64,000 nt of DNA from Halosimplex aquaticum. Lineage in GTDB: Archaea; Halobacteriota; Halobacteria; Halobacteriales; Haloarculaceae. The position numbers and the translations under genes are program-made. The stretch's first letter is position 1; the number at the start of each line of letters is the position of its first letter. The notes under the pieces are model-generated. The model did no database searches, was not told the origin of the DNA, and saw only the letters and a program-made list of their open reading frames with translations. This document shows positions 52,431-62,067 of this stretch, piece after piece. Location: the NCBI RefSeq assembly GCF_028747785.1, contig NZ_CP118158.1, positions 434,001 through 498,000 of the forward strand, read 5' to 3'.

Positions 52431-53876
52431 ATGGGCACGGATCCGCGGAACGCGGGCCGGCGGGACGTTCGACGTATCGCGGGGGCCGCCGCCGCGTTCG
52501 CCGTCGCCGTCGCCGCGCTGACCGGGCGGGTCGCCGCGCACTCGGGATCACTGGGCGGGTCGGTGGCCTCGGCGACGGTCCCGACGTGGCTCGTGATCCT
52601 CACCGGTGGCATCGTCGTGGGCGGGTCCTTCCTGTTCACGTCGCTTTTGACAGACCACGACGCGATGCGCGGGGTGAACTGGTGGCGCCTCGCCGTCCCG
52701 ACGCCCGCGCGACTCCGGCGACTCGCGGTCTCCGTCCTCCGCGTCGCGTCCGTCGGCGTCCTGCTCCTCGTCCTCGCGACCGGGTTCGTCGGCCCGCGGA
52801 CGCCGACGCGGAACTTCGCGCTGCTTCTCGTCTGGGTCGGCTGGTGGGCCGGCTACACGACGACGACGTACCTCGTCGGGAACACCTGGCCGGCGGTCAA
52901 CCCCTGGACGCTCCCCGTCGCGGCGGCTCGGCGGCTGCGCGACCGGCTGTTCGGCGACTCGGACGAGCGTGCGCTCCCCCGACACTGGGGCGTCTGGCCG
53001 GCGGTCGCGGGCCTGCTCGCGCTCGTCTTTCTAGAAGTCGTCAGCCCGGTCGGACGGGACCCGCGCCTGCTCGCGACGGTCGTCCTCGGGTACTCGCTGG
53101 TGACCGTCGCCGGCGCCGTCCGCTACGGCGACGCGTGGTTCGAGCGCGTCGACCCCGTGAGCCGCGTCTTCGCCGCCTACGGGCGTGTAGCACCGCTCCA
53201 GCGCGGCGAGAACGCGGACGGAGACGGGCGCGTCACGGTTCGACTCCCCGGCACTGCACTCACCGAGGACCCCGTCTCCGACCGGCCGGGCGAGGTCGCC
53301 TTCGTCGTCGCGCTGCTGTGGGTGACCACCTACGACGGCCTCGTCGCGACCCCGACGTGGGCGGCGGCCGTCGACCCGCTCGTCGGTCTCGGCGTTCCCG
53401 CGCTGGCGGTCTACGCGGTCGTCCTCCTGGCGGGCTTCGGGGCGTTCCTGGGCGTGTATCGGCTGGCCGCGCGGAAAGTCCGGGACACCGCGGACACCTA
53501 CGTCACCGCGCGGGCCATCGAGCGGTGGTTCGCGCCCGCGTTGCTCCCCATCGCCGCCGGCTACCACCTCGCGCACTTCCTCGGGTACTTCCTCGGGTTG
53601 GCGCCCGCGCTCGGGACCGTCGCGCTCAGCCCGTTCGCACCGCCGACGACGCTGGCGCTCGTCCTCCCCGGCTGGTTCGGGACGGTGAAACTCCTCTGCG
53701 TGCTCGGCGGGCACGTGCTCGCCATCTGGGTCGCCCACTCGCTGGCGTTCGAGCTCTTCCCGGGCGTGCTTGCGGCCATCCGGAGCCAGTACCCCTCCGT
53801 GATGGTGATGATCTTTTACACGATGAGCAGCCTATGGGTGATCACGCAGCCGTACGCGCCGCCGCCGTACGTGTGA
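52431..53876 (+). CDS. Multispan membrane protein, unknown, paired with a zinc-finger membrane protein
   Basis: 481 residues from ATG 52431. About eleven hydrophobic helices follow an N-terminal Arg-rich segment (RRDVRRIAGAAAAFAVAVAA) that may be a cleaved signal or the first helix. Notable conserved-looking parts are NTWPAVNPWTLP, LLPIAAGYHLAHFLGYFL (paired His in a helix) and a C-terminal SVMVMIFYTMSSLWVITQPYAPP. The histidines could bind heme or metal, but I do not recognise the family. The next gene begins 20 bp after its stop. Confidence 0.72.
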   Translation: MGTDPRNAGRRDVRRIAGAAAAFAVAVAALTGRVAAHSGSLGGSVASATVPTWLVILTGGIVVGGSFLFTSLLTDHDAMRGVNWWRLAVPTPARLRRLAVSVLRVASVGVLLLVLATGFVGPRTPTRNFALLLVWVGWWAGYTTTTYLVGNTWPAVNPWTLPVAAARRLRDRLFGDSDERALPRHWGVWPAVAGLLALVFLEVVSPVGRDPRLLATVVLGYSLVTVAGAVRYGDAWFERVDPVSRVFAAYGRVAPLQRGENADGDGRVTVRLPGTALTEDPVSDRPGEVAFVVALLWVTTYDGLVATPTWAAAVDPLVGLGVPALAVYAVVLLAGFGAFLGVYRLAARKVRDTADTYVTARAIERWFAPALLPIAAGYHLAHFLGYFLGLAPALGTVALSPFAPPTTLALVLPGWFGTVKLLCVLGGHVLAIWVAHSLAFELFPGVLAAIRSQYPSVMVMIFYTMSSLWVITQPYAPPPYV

Positions 53877-53896
53877 CGTCGAACCCGTCCACCACA

Positions 53897-54193
53897 ATGA
53901 CCGACTACGCACCTACCTTCCGCCCGGCCCGAGACACCGCCGTTCCCGACGGCGAGACGCCCGCGGCGACCTGCCCGCACTGCGAGTGCCCGTTCCGGTC
54001 GGAACACGCCCGCGACCTGCACGTCGGCGAGCGCCACGAGCCGAGCGACGGCGAGCGCGAGCGCTACGAGGCGGCGCTCGAACGCGAGCGCGACGACCTC
54101 TGGCTCTTCCACGCCAAGGCCGTCGTCGCGCTCGGCGTCATCTACGCCGCGACGGTCGTCCTCTACATGGCCGTCCTCGGCACGTTCTTCTGA
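53897..54193 (+). CDS. Zinc-finger protein with a C-terminal membrane helix
   Basis: 98 residues. A C2H2-like knuckle (CPHCECPFRSEHARDLHVGERH) at ~28-49 is followed by a charged helix (GERERYEAALERERDDLWLFHAK) and one membrane helix (AVVALGVIYAATVVLYMAVL). The finger faces the cytoplasm if the tail is anchored as predicted. It starts 20 bp after the multispan protein and is probably translated with it. DUF7410-like in appearance; the role may be to stabilise or metallate the partner. Confidence 0.78.
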   Translation: MTDYAPTFRPARDTAVPDGETPAATCPHCECPFRSEHARDLHVGERHEPSDGERERYEAALERERDDLWLFHAKAVVALGVIYAATVVLYMAVLGTFF

Positions 54194-54379
54194 CGGGGTG
54201 CCGTCGCGTGGTATGCTCCCGACGGACAGCCGGAGGGCCGGTCAGGGGGACCGGCCGCGAAAAGGAAGTGGGGTGGGGAACGTGACGCGCCGCGCGGGTG
54301 GAAGCCCGAACGCGTCAGGTGGATAGCGTGGGGCCGATCGATAGGGGAACGGGAGCGTCGACAGCGGTTCTGTCAGCCG

Positions 54380-54835
54380 TTACGGCGCGGCGGTGGCCGT
54401 CGCGTCGGCCGCGTCGGGCGCGGTCTCGTTCGCGTCCGCGTCGTCGGGCGTCAGCGCGCTGATCTTCTCGCCGAGCGACTGCGCGCCGTCGACGGCGCCG
54501 CCGACGTGGTTCCCGATGGCCTCGTGGACGTCGCTCACGAAGTCGGGGACCTGCGCGGGCAGGTCGACGGGCGGCCCCTGGCTGCCGTTCGCGGCGTCGG
54601 CCGCGTCGGCGCCGGGCACGTCGGCGGGCGGCCCGCGTCGAGCGTCCGAGTCGTTCGCGGCCTCGTCAGTCTCCGAGTCGGTCGCGTCCGACTCGTCGTG
54701 CCCGTCTCGCGCGTGGTCGTCGGCCGTTGCGTTTCCGTCCTGTGCGTGGTCGGGCGCGTTGCCCGGCATCGCCATCGCGGCGCCGGTCGCGAGCAGGAGA
54801 ACGCTCGCGAACACTGCGACGAGTTTCAGTTTCAT
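54380..54835 (-). CDS. Secreted acidic low-complexity protein
   Basis: 151 residues from ATG 54835. A Sec signal (MKLKLVAVFASVLLLATGAAMA) is followed by a long Asp/Asn/Ala-rich region. It contains PGNAPDHAQDGN and a weakly structured VDLPAQVPDFVSDVHEAIGNHVGG helix; the tail is Thr/Ala/Asp-rich. It has no lipobox. It is probably surface-associated or released. The promoter region faces the BFN-protein gene and carries operator-like repeats. Confidence 0.72.
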   Translation of the reverse strand: MKLKLVAVFASVLLLATGAAMAMPGNAPDHAQDGNATADDHARDGHDESDATDSETDEAANDSDARRGPPADVPGADAADAANGSQGPPVDLPAQVPDFVSDVHEAIGNHVGGAVDGAQSLGEKISALTPDDADANETAPDAADATATAAP

Positions 54836-54914
54836 GGTGTGTGCCTCCACTCGCTCGGTGGCCGGCAGACCCCTTGAAGGGGGTAAGCGCTGGCGCCCAG
54901 TTGGCCCGGTTTCA

Positions 54915-54953
54915 GTCGATTTAGCCGGATTAAATCGACCGTTAAGCCGGCTT
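54915..54953. promoter_or_regulatory. Operator-like inverted repeats in a divergent intergenic region
   Basis: GTCGATTTA (54915-54923) and TAAATCGAC (54931-54939) form a perfect 9-bp inverted repeat with a 7-bp spacer. The palindrome AAGCCGGCTT follows at 54944-54953. They lie between the secreted-protein gene (start 54835) and the bifunctional-nuclease gene (start 55125). Protein-binding half-sites are likely; the protein is unknown. Confidence 0.5.
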
Positions 54954-55124
54954 CAACCGGTTTTCGCGGCCGATCGCGGTCGAACCCCCTCGGGCCGGGG
55001 AACGGACGCTCCGCGCGCGGATCGGCGGCCGGATTCGGCGCGGCGCAGTCGAGTCGCCGGCCGCGGCGGCACCGCGACGCGGCCCCGCACGGTCTTTTTC
55101 ACGCTCGCGCACTAACCACGTGGT

Positions 55125-55664
55125 ATGGCAACGCACGAGGCCACAGTGGAGGGGGTCGGCGTCGGCGTCGGCGACGACGGCCCGGGGCACCCGGTCGTTC
55201 TCCTCCGGGTGCGCGAGGAACTGATCCCCATCTTCGTCAGCGCCGACCAGGCCCAGTCGATGCAACACGCCCTCGACGGGACGCCCTTCGAGCGGCCGCT
55301 CACCCACGACCTGTTCGTCGACATGGTCGCGGAGTTCGGAGCGGCCATCGACCGCGTCCGCATCGACGACCTCGCCGACGGCACCTTCTACGCGAAGATC
55401 GACACCGAGCAGTACGCCGACGACGAGCGCAAAGAGATGGTCTTCGACGCCCGACCGAGCGACGGCATCGCCCTCGCCCTCCGCGTCGACTGCCCGATCA
55501 TCGTCTCCGACGAGGTCGTCGACCAGGCCGGTCGCGACCCCGACGAACTCGGCTTCGTGGACGAGGAAGAGGCGCGCCGCCAGCGCGACCTCGGCGACGA
55601 GGACGAGGGATTCGACTTCGGCGACGACGAGGACGACTCGCCCTTCGGCGACGACCCGTTCTGA
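55125..55664 (+). CDS. Bifunctional nuclease (BFN, DUF151) family protein
   Basis: 179 residues. The BFN fold shows HPVVLLRVREELIPIFVSADQAQSMQHALDG, then RPLTHDLFVDMVAEFGAAIDRVRI, then FYAKI..DGEERKEMVFDARPSDGIALALRVDCPIIV. A long acidic tail (GDEDEGFDFGDDEDD) follows. In plants and Thermotoga, members show DNase/RNase activity, but most archaeal ones are untested. A TATA-like TCTTTTT lies ~30 nt upstream of the start. It is convergent with the glycosyltransferase gene. Confidence 0.92.
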   Translation: MATHEATVEGVGVGVGDDGPGHPVVLLRVREELIPIFVSADQAQSMQHALDGTPFERPLTHDLFVDMVAEFGAAIDRVRIDDLADGTFYAKIDTEQYADDERKEMVFDARPSDGIALALRVDCPIIVSDEVVDQAGRDPDELGFVDEEEARRQRDLGDEDEGFDFGDDEDDSPFGDDPF

Positions 55665-55685
55665 TCTATCGACCCGCCGACCGCC

Positions 55686-57056
55686 TCAGCCTTCTTTGCT
55701 CGCGTGGAACCACTCGCCGTCCCACGTGATCGCGTACTCGACGGCGCCTTTGACGCCAGCGAGCCCGTACAGCGGGAAGACGACCGGGGCGAGCAGCCAC
55801 CCGACGCCCACGCCGTCGACGTGGCCGCCGACGGCGTCGACGGTGCGGACGAGCAGACTCACGCCGAGGACGGCCGCCAGCAGTACCGCGATCAGGGCCT
55901 CCCGCCCGGTCGCGGCGAGCACGGCGACCTTCGAGACCATCGAGAGCAACAGCAGGTTCCCGAACACCGCGCCGGCACAGGTCGCGAGCGCGACGACGCT
56001 CCGCCACTCCAGCGGTCGCAGCCCCGCGAGACGGCGATGGAGGACCTGCGCGTAGCCGGTCATCCAGCGCTTGCGCTGGCCCCACCAGTCGCGACCGCAG
56101 TGGGCCGCCTCGATGGTCGAGGGCCGGGAGAACAGTTCCTCGACGGCGAGGTCGGCCTCGAAACACCGGAAGGCGAAGTCGAAGTCCTCGGTGAGCATCG
56201 CCGTGTCGTAGCCGCCGACGCGCTCGAAGGCCGACCGCCGCAGCACGACGGCGCGGCTCGACACCATCCTGAACCCGGTGAGCAGGCCGAGCAGTCGGTG
56301 GCTGAGCTCGTTCAGCAGGACCGACTCGTAGTAGGCCAGCGTCTCGACGAGACCGTCGGGTTCCGGGACCGTCCGGCCCTGGACCGCGTCGGCGCCCTCG
56401 GTCAGGCGCGCGACGGCGCCGCCGACGAACCCGGGGTCGACCCGCTCGTCCGCGTCGAACACGGCGACGACGGGCGCCTCGGTCACCTCGGCGGCGTAGT
56501 TGACCGCGCCGGCCTTCGACCCCGGATAGCGGGTGTTGACGAGCCGGTCGACGCGGGCGTGCTCGTCGGCCAGCTCCGCCGCGCGGGCGAGGCTGGCGTC
56601 GTCGTCGGGTTCGGCGACGACGGTCACCTGGAGGTTCGCGTACCGCGAGTCGAGCAGGCTCTCGACGCTCCTGTCGAGCGCCGGGGCGTCGCGATAGACC
56701 GGGACGACAGCGGCGACGCGCGGGCCGTCGGTCACCTCGACGTCGCGCTCGCCGAAGCCGGCGAGTTCCGCGACCATCACGAGGCCGGACAGGGCGACGA
56801 ACCCGGAGAAGCTCACCATCGAGACGGCCGCCTCGATGACGACGATCGCGCCGACGGCGAGCAACGGCGGGTCGATCGACACGCTGACCGAGCCCCGCAG
56901 GTAGCCGAAGGCGACGACCGCGGTGACGACCGCGGCGAAGGTCGCCTCGTCGGTGAGCCGGCGGATCCACTCACCGACACGGCCGTCGAACCTCCGGGTC
57001 AATCGCGGGACGACGGGCAGTTCGAACCAGCGAGTCGGGTCGATCACGCGTTCCAC
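55686..57056 (-). CDS. Membrane GT2 glycosyltransferase (processive type)
   Basis: 456 residues. After two N-terminal helices, the GT-A domain (~108-340) has AAVVPVYRDAPALDRSVES, VAVFDADERVDPGF (DxD metal motif), AMLTEDFDFAFRCFEAD (general base TED) and WGQRKRWMTGYAQV (QxxRW). Three or four C-terminal helices follow. This pattern belongs to processive enzymes such as cellulose, hyaluronan or N-acetylglucosamine polymer synthases. No partner exopolysaccharide gene is adjacent, so it may make a surface glycan or lipid-linked sugar. Confidence 0.9.
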   Translation of the reverse strand: MERVIDPTRWFELPVVPRLTRRFDGRVGEWIRRLTDEATFAAVVTAVVAFGYLRGSVSVSIDPPLLAVGAIVVIEAAVSMVSFSGFVALSGLVMVAELAGFGERDVEVTDGPRVAAVVPVYRDAPALDRSVESLLDSRYANLQVTVVAEPDDDASLARAAELADEHARVDRLVNTRYPGSKAGAVNYAAEVTEAPVVAVFDADERVDPGFVGGAVARLTEGADAVQGRTVPEPDGLVETLAYYESVLLNELSHRLLGLLTGFRMVSSRAVVLRRSAFERVGGYDTAMLTEDFDFAFRCFEADLAVEELFSRPSTIEAAHCGRDWWGQRKRWMTGYAQVLHRRLAGLRPLEWRSVVALATCAGAVFGNLLLLSMVSKVAVLAATGREALIAVLLAAVLGVSLLVRTVDAVGGHVDGVGVGWLLAPVVFPLYGLAGVKGAVEYAITWDGEWFHASKEG

Positions 57057-57208
57057 CTCACGGGATGCGGCGACGATGGCTGTCGGAGGGAGGGGCTGCG
57101 AACGGGGACCATCTCGTTCGGAATGTCACTCGAACTGTACTTGAGTGCTTCGCCACCGAGACGCCGCGGCGGGTGAGGGGTTTTGCGGCCGTCGGCCGAA
57201 ACGATCCC

Positions 57209-57328
57209 ATGGGATCCGACGGCCTCGTCGACCTCGACCAGGAGACCTGGGTAGTGCTCGCGAAGTACTACCTCGCGATCGCTGTCCCGTTCGGTGCCGT
57301 GCAGACCGACGCCCGGCTCTCGGCGTGA
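57209..57328 (+). CDS. Possible 39-residue micro-protein with one hydrophobic segment
   Basis: MGSDGLVDLDQETWVVLAKY is followed by a hydrophobic YLAIAVPFGAV and a short tail. A T-rich GGGGTTTTGCGG lies ~30 nt upstream and a strong hairpin follows 15 nt after the stop, so it has its own transcription-unit look. The acidic N-terminus and amphipathic/hydrophobic middle fit a small haloarchaeal membrane peptide. It could also be accidental. Confidence 0.45.
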   Translation: MGSDGLVDLDQETWVVLAKYYLAIAVPFGAVQTDARLSA

Positions 57329-57343
57329 GCGGCACGGATCGTA

Positions 57344-57384
57344 GTCCGGTGAAGCATCCGGCACGAAGCGCCGGTTCACCGGAC
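57344..57384 (+). terminator. Strong double stem-loop after the micro-ORF
   Basis: GTCCGGTGAA (57344-57353) pairs with TTCACCGGAC (57375-57384). An inner CCGGC/GCCGG forms a second stem. A T-run follows at ~57417. It fits a terminator for the upstream micro-ORF. Confidence 0.55.
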
Positions 57385-57428
57385 GCGAGGGAACGAAGTG
57401 ACCGAGTCGTCCGGTATTTTTCTCCAGG

Positions 57429-57494
57429 TTTTTGCAGACGGTGGTGCCCGCAGCGAGGCCGGAGGCCGAGCGAGGACACCCTCGTCTGTAAAAA
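57429..57494. terminator. Bidirectional terminator-like hairpin before the LeuA/CimA gene end
   Basis: TTTTTGCAGACG (57429-57440) pairs, with one mismatch, with CGTCTGTAAAAA (57483-57494), giving U-tracts on both strands around a 42-nt loop. It sits just beyond the 3' end of the gene at 57502-59067 and could terminate both that gene and leftover forward transcription. Confidence 0.55.
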
Positions 57495-57501
57495 GTGGGT
57501 T

Positions 57502-59067
<1,566 letters not shown>

Positions 59068-59231
59068 GACGGAGAATTTCGCGGCCAGCCGCCGTGAGGC
59101 GACTTCCTCTATCCTCCGTGTCGGTGTAGTCCGACATCGTATGCTACCGTGAAGCGAGCGGTCCTAATTAAACCGTCGGGTTCGGCGCCGCGGTGGTCGT
59201 GCGGCGGTGTGACGGCGGGGCGGCGGACCCC

Positions 59232-60260
59232 TCAGCGGGGCGTCAGGCCGACGCCGTCCGCCAGCAGTTCGTGCGAGCGCAGCGCGTCCTCGTGGTCGGC
59301 GACGACGTGCTGGATCATCACCTCGTCGACGCCGACGCGGTCGGCGAGCTGGCTCAGCAACCCGTCGAGCGTCTCGGGGCTCCCGGAGATGGCCCGCGGC
59401 CACTCGTCGGCATCGAGCGTGGCCGGCGTCGGCTCCGGGACCGACCCGAGTTCGTCGATGGCCTCCTCCACCGACGGCGTAGTCCCGATCTCCCCGCGCG
59501 CCATCCGCTGGTACGACGCCTCGGCCATCGCTCGCAGCCGCGCCGCCTGCTCGTCGGTCTCTGCGCAGACCGCGTTCACCGCGACCATCCCTTCCGGCTC
59601 GTCGATCCCGCCGGCCAGTTCCGACGGCTCGAACTGTTCGCGGTACTCCTCGAAGGCCGGCTCGGCGAACTGCGGCCGGATGAACGCCGCGAAACAGAAG
59701 CGCATCCCGAGTTCGCCCGCGATCGCCGCGCTGGACGCGCTCGATCCGAGCACCCACGGCACCGGCGGGTCCTCGCCCGAGCGGGCGATCTCCAGGTCGG
59801 CGTAGGGGTGGTCGTCCGGGTAGTCGTCGTAGAGGTGGTTCGCGACGGCCTCGATCTTCTCGCTGTGGTCCTCGTCCGGGTTCGCGACGCGCCGCTCGGT
59901 CCCGAGCGCGCGGTCGGCCGCGGGCGATCCGTTCGCCCGACCCAGCCCCGCGTCGACGCGGCCGGGCGCGAGCGCGTCCAGCGCACCGAACGCTTCGGCG
60001 ACCTTGAACGGGCTGTAGTGGTTGAGCAACACCGCGCCCGAACCCAGCCGGATCGAGTCGGTCTCGGCGGCGAGGTGGCCGAGCAACACTTCGGGGGTCG
60101 TCCCCGCGATCTTGCTCGCCATGGCGTGGTGTTCGGCGACCCAGAACCGCTCGTAGCCGAGCCGCTCGGCCTGCTGTGCGGCCTCGACGGTGTTCGCGTA
60201 GGCGTCGGTCGCGGTCCCGTCGTCCGGGACCGGAGAGAGGTCGACGACAGAGAGGTCCAT
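59232..60260 (-). CDS. LLM-class flavin-dependent oxidoreductase (MsnO8-like)
   Basis: 342 residues. A luciferase-like barrel: MDLSVVDLSPVPDDGTATDAY, RFWVAEHHAMASKIAGTTPEVLLGHLAAETDSIRLGSGAVLLNHYSPFKVAEAFGALDAL. Next come VDAGLGRANGSP and the characteristic ISGSPETLDGLLSQLA near the end. The pattern SGAVLLNHYSPFKVAE is that of FMN-dependent, not F420-dependent, members. It is a monooxygenase or reductase of unknown substrate. On the minus strand it is downstream of the DUF192 gene with 64 bp between. Confidence 0.88.
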   Translation of the reverse strand: MDLSVVDLSPVPDDGTATDAYANTVEAAQQAERLGYERFWVAEHHAMASKIAGTTPEVLLGHLAAETDSIRLGSGAVLLNHYSPFKVAEAFGALDALAPGRVDAGLGRANGSPAADRALGTERRVANPDEDHSEKIEAVANHLYDDYPDDHPYADLEIARSGEDPPVPWVLGSSASSAAIAGELGMRFCFAAFIRPQFAEPAFEEYREQFEPSELAGGIDEPEGMVAVNAVCAETDEQAARLRAMAEASYQRMARGEIGTTPSVEEAIDELGSVPEPTPATLDADEWPRAISGSPETLDGLLSQLADRVGVDEVMIQHVVADHEDALRSHELLADGVGLTPR

Positions 60261-60324
60261 ATCGGAACTCGTGGACTACGAGGGATAAACAGCGGGAAAG
60301 CGGCACGCTCGCCGCGGCGGTCGC

Positions 60325-60681
60325 TCACTCCTCGCCGTCGAGGACGACCCGGTCGCCGGGCTCGACGCAGTCGGCTGCGCCGCCCGGGAGTTCGACGAAG
60401 CGGTCGGCCTTCGCGACGCCGGCGCCGCGCCACGGCGCGAGCGTCTTCACCTGCACCACCTCGTCGTCGAGCAGCCAGACCACGTCCAGCGGCGTCCGCA
60501 CGAACAGCATGTGGACGTCGCGGTAGCTCGTCCGGTCGAAGTCGAACACGAGCGCGTAGCCGTCGGGCAGCGAGGACTTCCCCATCAGCCCCTTGACCTT
60601 CGCGAACAGCGAGTCGGCCGTCTCGACGTCAGTGGCGAGCACCCGGGCGTCGCCGTCGGCCGACTCGTGGACGAGGCGCAT
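60325..60681 (-). CDS. DUF192 family protein
   Basis: 118 residues. The compact beta-barrel domain has ADSLFAKVKGLMGKSSLPDGYALVFDFDRT, then VHMLFVRTPLDVVWLLDDEVVQVKTLAPW, then FVELPGGAADCVEPGDRVVL, the full DUF192 pattern. It has no signal peptide, although many bacterial members are exported. The function is unknown. It follows sdhC by 73 bp on the same strand. Confidence 0.92.
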   Translation of the reverse strand: MRLVHESADGDARVLATDVETADSLFAKVKGLMGKSSLPDGYALVFDFDRTSYRDVHMLFVRTPLDVVWLLDDEVVQVKTLAPWRGAGVAKADRFVELPGGAADCVEPGDRVVLDGEE

Positions 60682-60754
60682 GGCTTGCGATCCGCGTCGG
60701 ACGGGAAAACGGTTGCGGCGCCGCGCTCGCGAGCGTCGATCCCACGGCGAGTCC

Positions 60755-61201
60755 TCAGATGTGCCCGCCGAGGAACGTCGGGATGCTCCCCACCACGATG
60801 GCGCCCGTGACGACGAGCGAGACGTAGAAGCTCCGGTCCTGGGCCTCGAGCCCGAAGCCGAGGTCGACGAACAGCAACCGGACGCCGTTGAGGATGTGGA
60901 AGACCGCGACGGCGAGCAGTCCGACTTCCAGGAAGCGGACGAAGAGCAGGCTCTCCAGGCCCTGAATCGTCTCCGTGTAGGCGACGGTCCCGCCGTTCGC
61001 CGAGGGGATCACCGTACTCAGCACCGGGATGTGCATGAACAGGTATCCGATCAGGACCCACCCGCTGAACTTGTGGAGGAGCCAGGCCCACATCCCGGCG
61101 GAGAACTCGGTCCAGCGGTCGAACGATTCGACGGTCCCGCGGTCGTAGGTATCGGTCCCGCGGTCGTAGGTATCGGTCCCGCGGTCGTAGGTATCGCCCA
61201 T
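60755..61201 (-). CDS. sdhC: Succinate dehydrogenase cytochrome b556-type subunit C
   Basis: 148 residues from ATG 61201. Three membrane helices contain the heme-binding pattern [23 protein letters not shown] and [19 protein letters not shown], as in SdhC/FrdC. The first ~25 residues are three exact copies of a seven-residue unit (DTYDRGT), a translated 21-bp DNA repeat. SdhC anchors the flavoprotein complex and passes electrons to quinone. Unusually, sdhD, sdhB and sdhA are not next to it: the gene downstream is DUF192 and the upstream one is a divergent regulator. Confidence 0.92.
   Translation of the reverse strand: MGDTYDRGTDTYDRGTDTYDRGTVESFDRWTEFSAGMWAWLLHKFSGWVLIGYLFMHIPVLSTVIPSANGGTVAYTETIQGLESLLFVRFLEVGLLAVAVFHILNGVRLLFVDLGFGLEAQDRSFYVSLVVTGAIVVGSIPTFLGGHI
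61133..61195 (-). repeat. Three perfect 21-bp tandem repeats in the sdhC start region
   Basis: Units at 61133-61153, 61154-61174 and 61175-61195 are identical. Each encodes seven residues of the SdhC N-terminus, six bases after the start codon. A frame-neutral tandem expansion. Confidence 0.93.
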
Positions 61202-61330
61202 ACGTCGACCGTCGACCGCGCACCGTCTGGCGCTACTGCCGCAGATTTCCGGCTGGTTTAAGAGCGCGGTCGTCGGCCGGACCGCGAGCCTCCCCGACCA
61301 CTTTTGGGAACGGGGGCCGCGCCGGTGAGC

Positions 61331-62005
61331 ATGAAGCGCGTGCGGATCACGCTCGACCCGCCAGAGGTCGCCATGCCGCCGGTGTACGAACTGCTCACCC
61401 GCGGCGCGAGCTACCTCCACGAGGTCCACATCGTCAACTGGAACGTCGCGACGCCGCCGGCCGCCTTCCTCCTCCGACTCGGCGGCGACTGCGAGCGGTT
61501 CGCGGCCGAACTGGACGAACGCGCGGACGAGTTCCCCGACTTCGAGCGGGAGACCCTGCCGATCGGCGACGGCGCGTGTTACTGCTTCCTCGCCGGCGAG
61601 GTGGGACCCGCCGCCCGCGCGCTGTTCGAGAACTTCACGCGGGATAGCCTCCTGACGGTCCCGCCGGTCGAGTGCCACGCCGACGGGAGCAGCACCTTCA
61701 CGCTCGTCGGGCGGGACGCCGACGTGCAGGCCGCGGTCGACGGCGTCCCCGCGGGCGCGAACGTGACCGTCGAGGAGGTCGGCGGCGGACGGGTCGCCTC
61801 CGAGAGCGTCGCCGACGAACTCTCCGCCCGGCAACGCGAAGCGGTCGCGGCCGCGCTCGCCATCGGGTACTACGACGTGCCGCGCGAGGCGACCATCGAA
61901 GCGGTCGCCGACGAACTCGACTGCGCGACCGCGACCGCCGCCGAACACCTCCGGAAGGCCGAGTCGACCGCGATGTCCGCGCTGTTCCGCGAGCGCGGTC
62001 GGTGA
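61331..62005 (+). CDS. Bat-like HTH_10 transcriptional regulator
   Basis: 224 residues from ATG 61331. Residues ~1-160 resemble the extended N-terminal half of bacterio-opsin-activator regulators ([58 protein letters not shown]). The C-terminal HTH_10 is [51 protein letters not shown]. It has no PAS or GAF domain. It is divergent from sdhC across 129 bp, so it is a candidate regulator of that gene. Confidence 0.88.
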   Translation: MKRVRITLDPPEVAMPPVYELLTRGASYLHEVHIVNWNVATPPAAFLLRLGGDCERFAAELDERADEFPDFERETLPIGDGACYCFLAGEVGPAARALFENFTRDSLLTVPPVECHADGSSTFTLVGRDADVQAAVDGVPAGANVTVEEVGGGRVASESVADELSARQREAVAAALAIGYYDVPREATIEAVADELDCATATAAEHLRKAESTAMSALFRERGR

Positions 62006-62067
62006 GGCGGCTGCGGACACCGCCGGCGAACCGACAATTGAAATCGTTCGAGCGCGACGCACCGGGC

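Noticed and set aside
61202-62062. A long in-frame upstream extension of sdhC
   Set aside because: The extension is antisense to the Bat-like regulator; the ATG at 61201 gives a normal-length SdhC.
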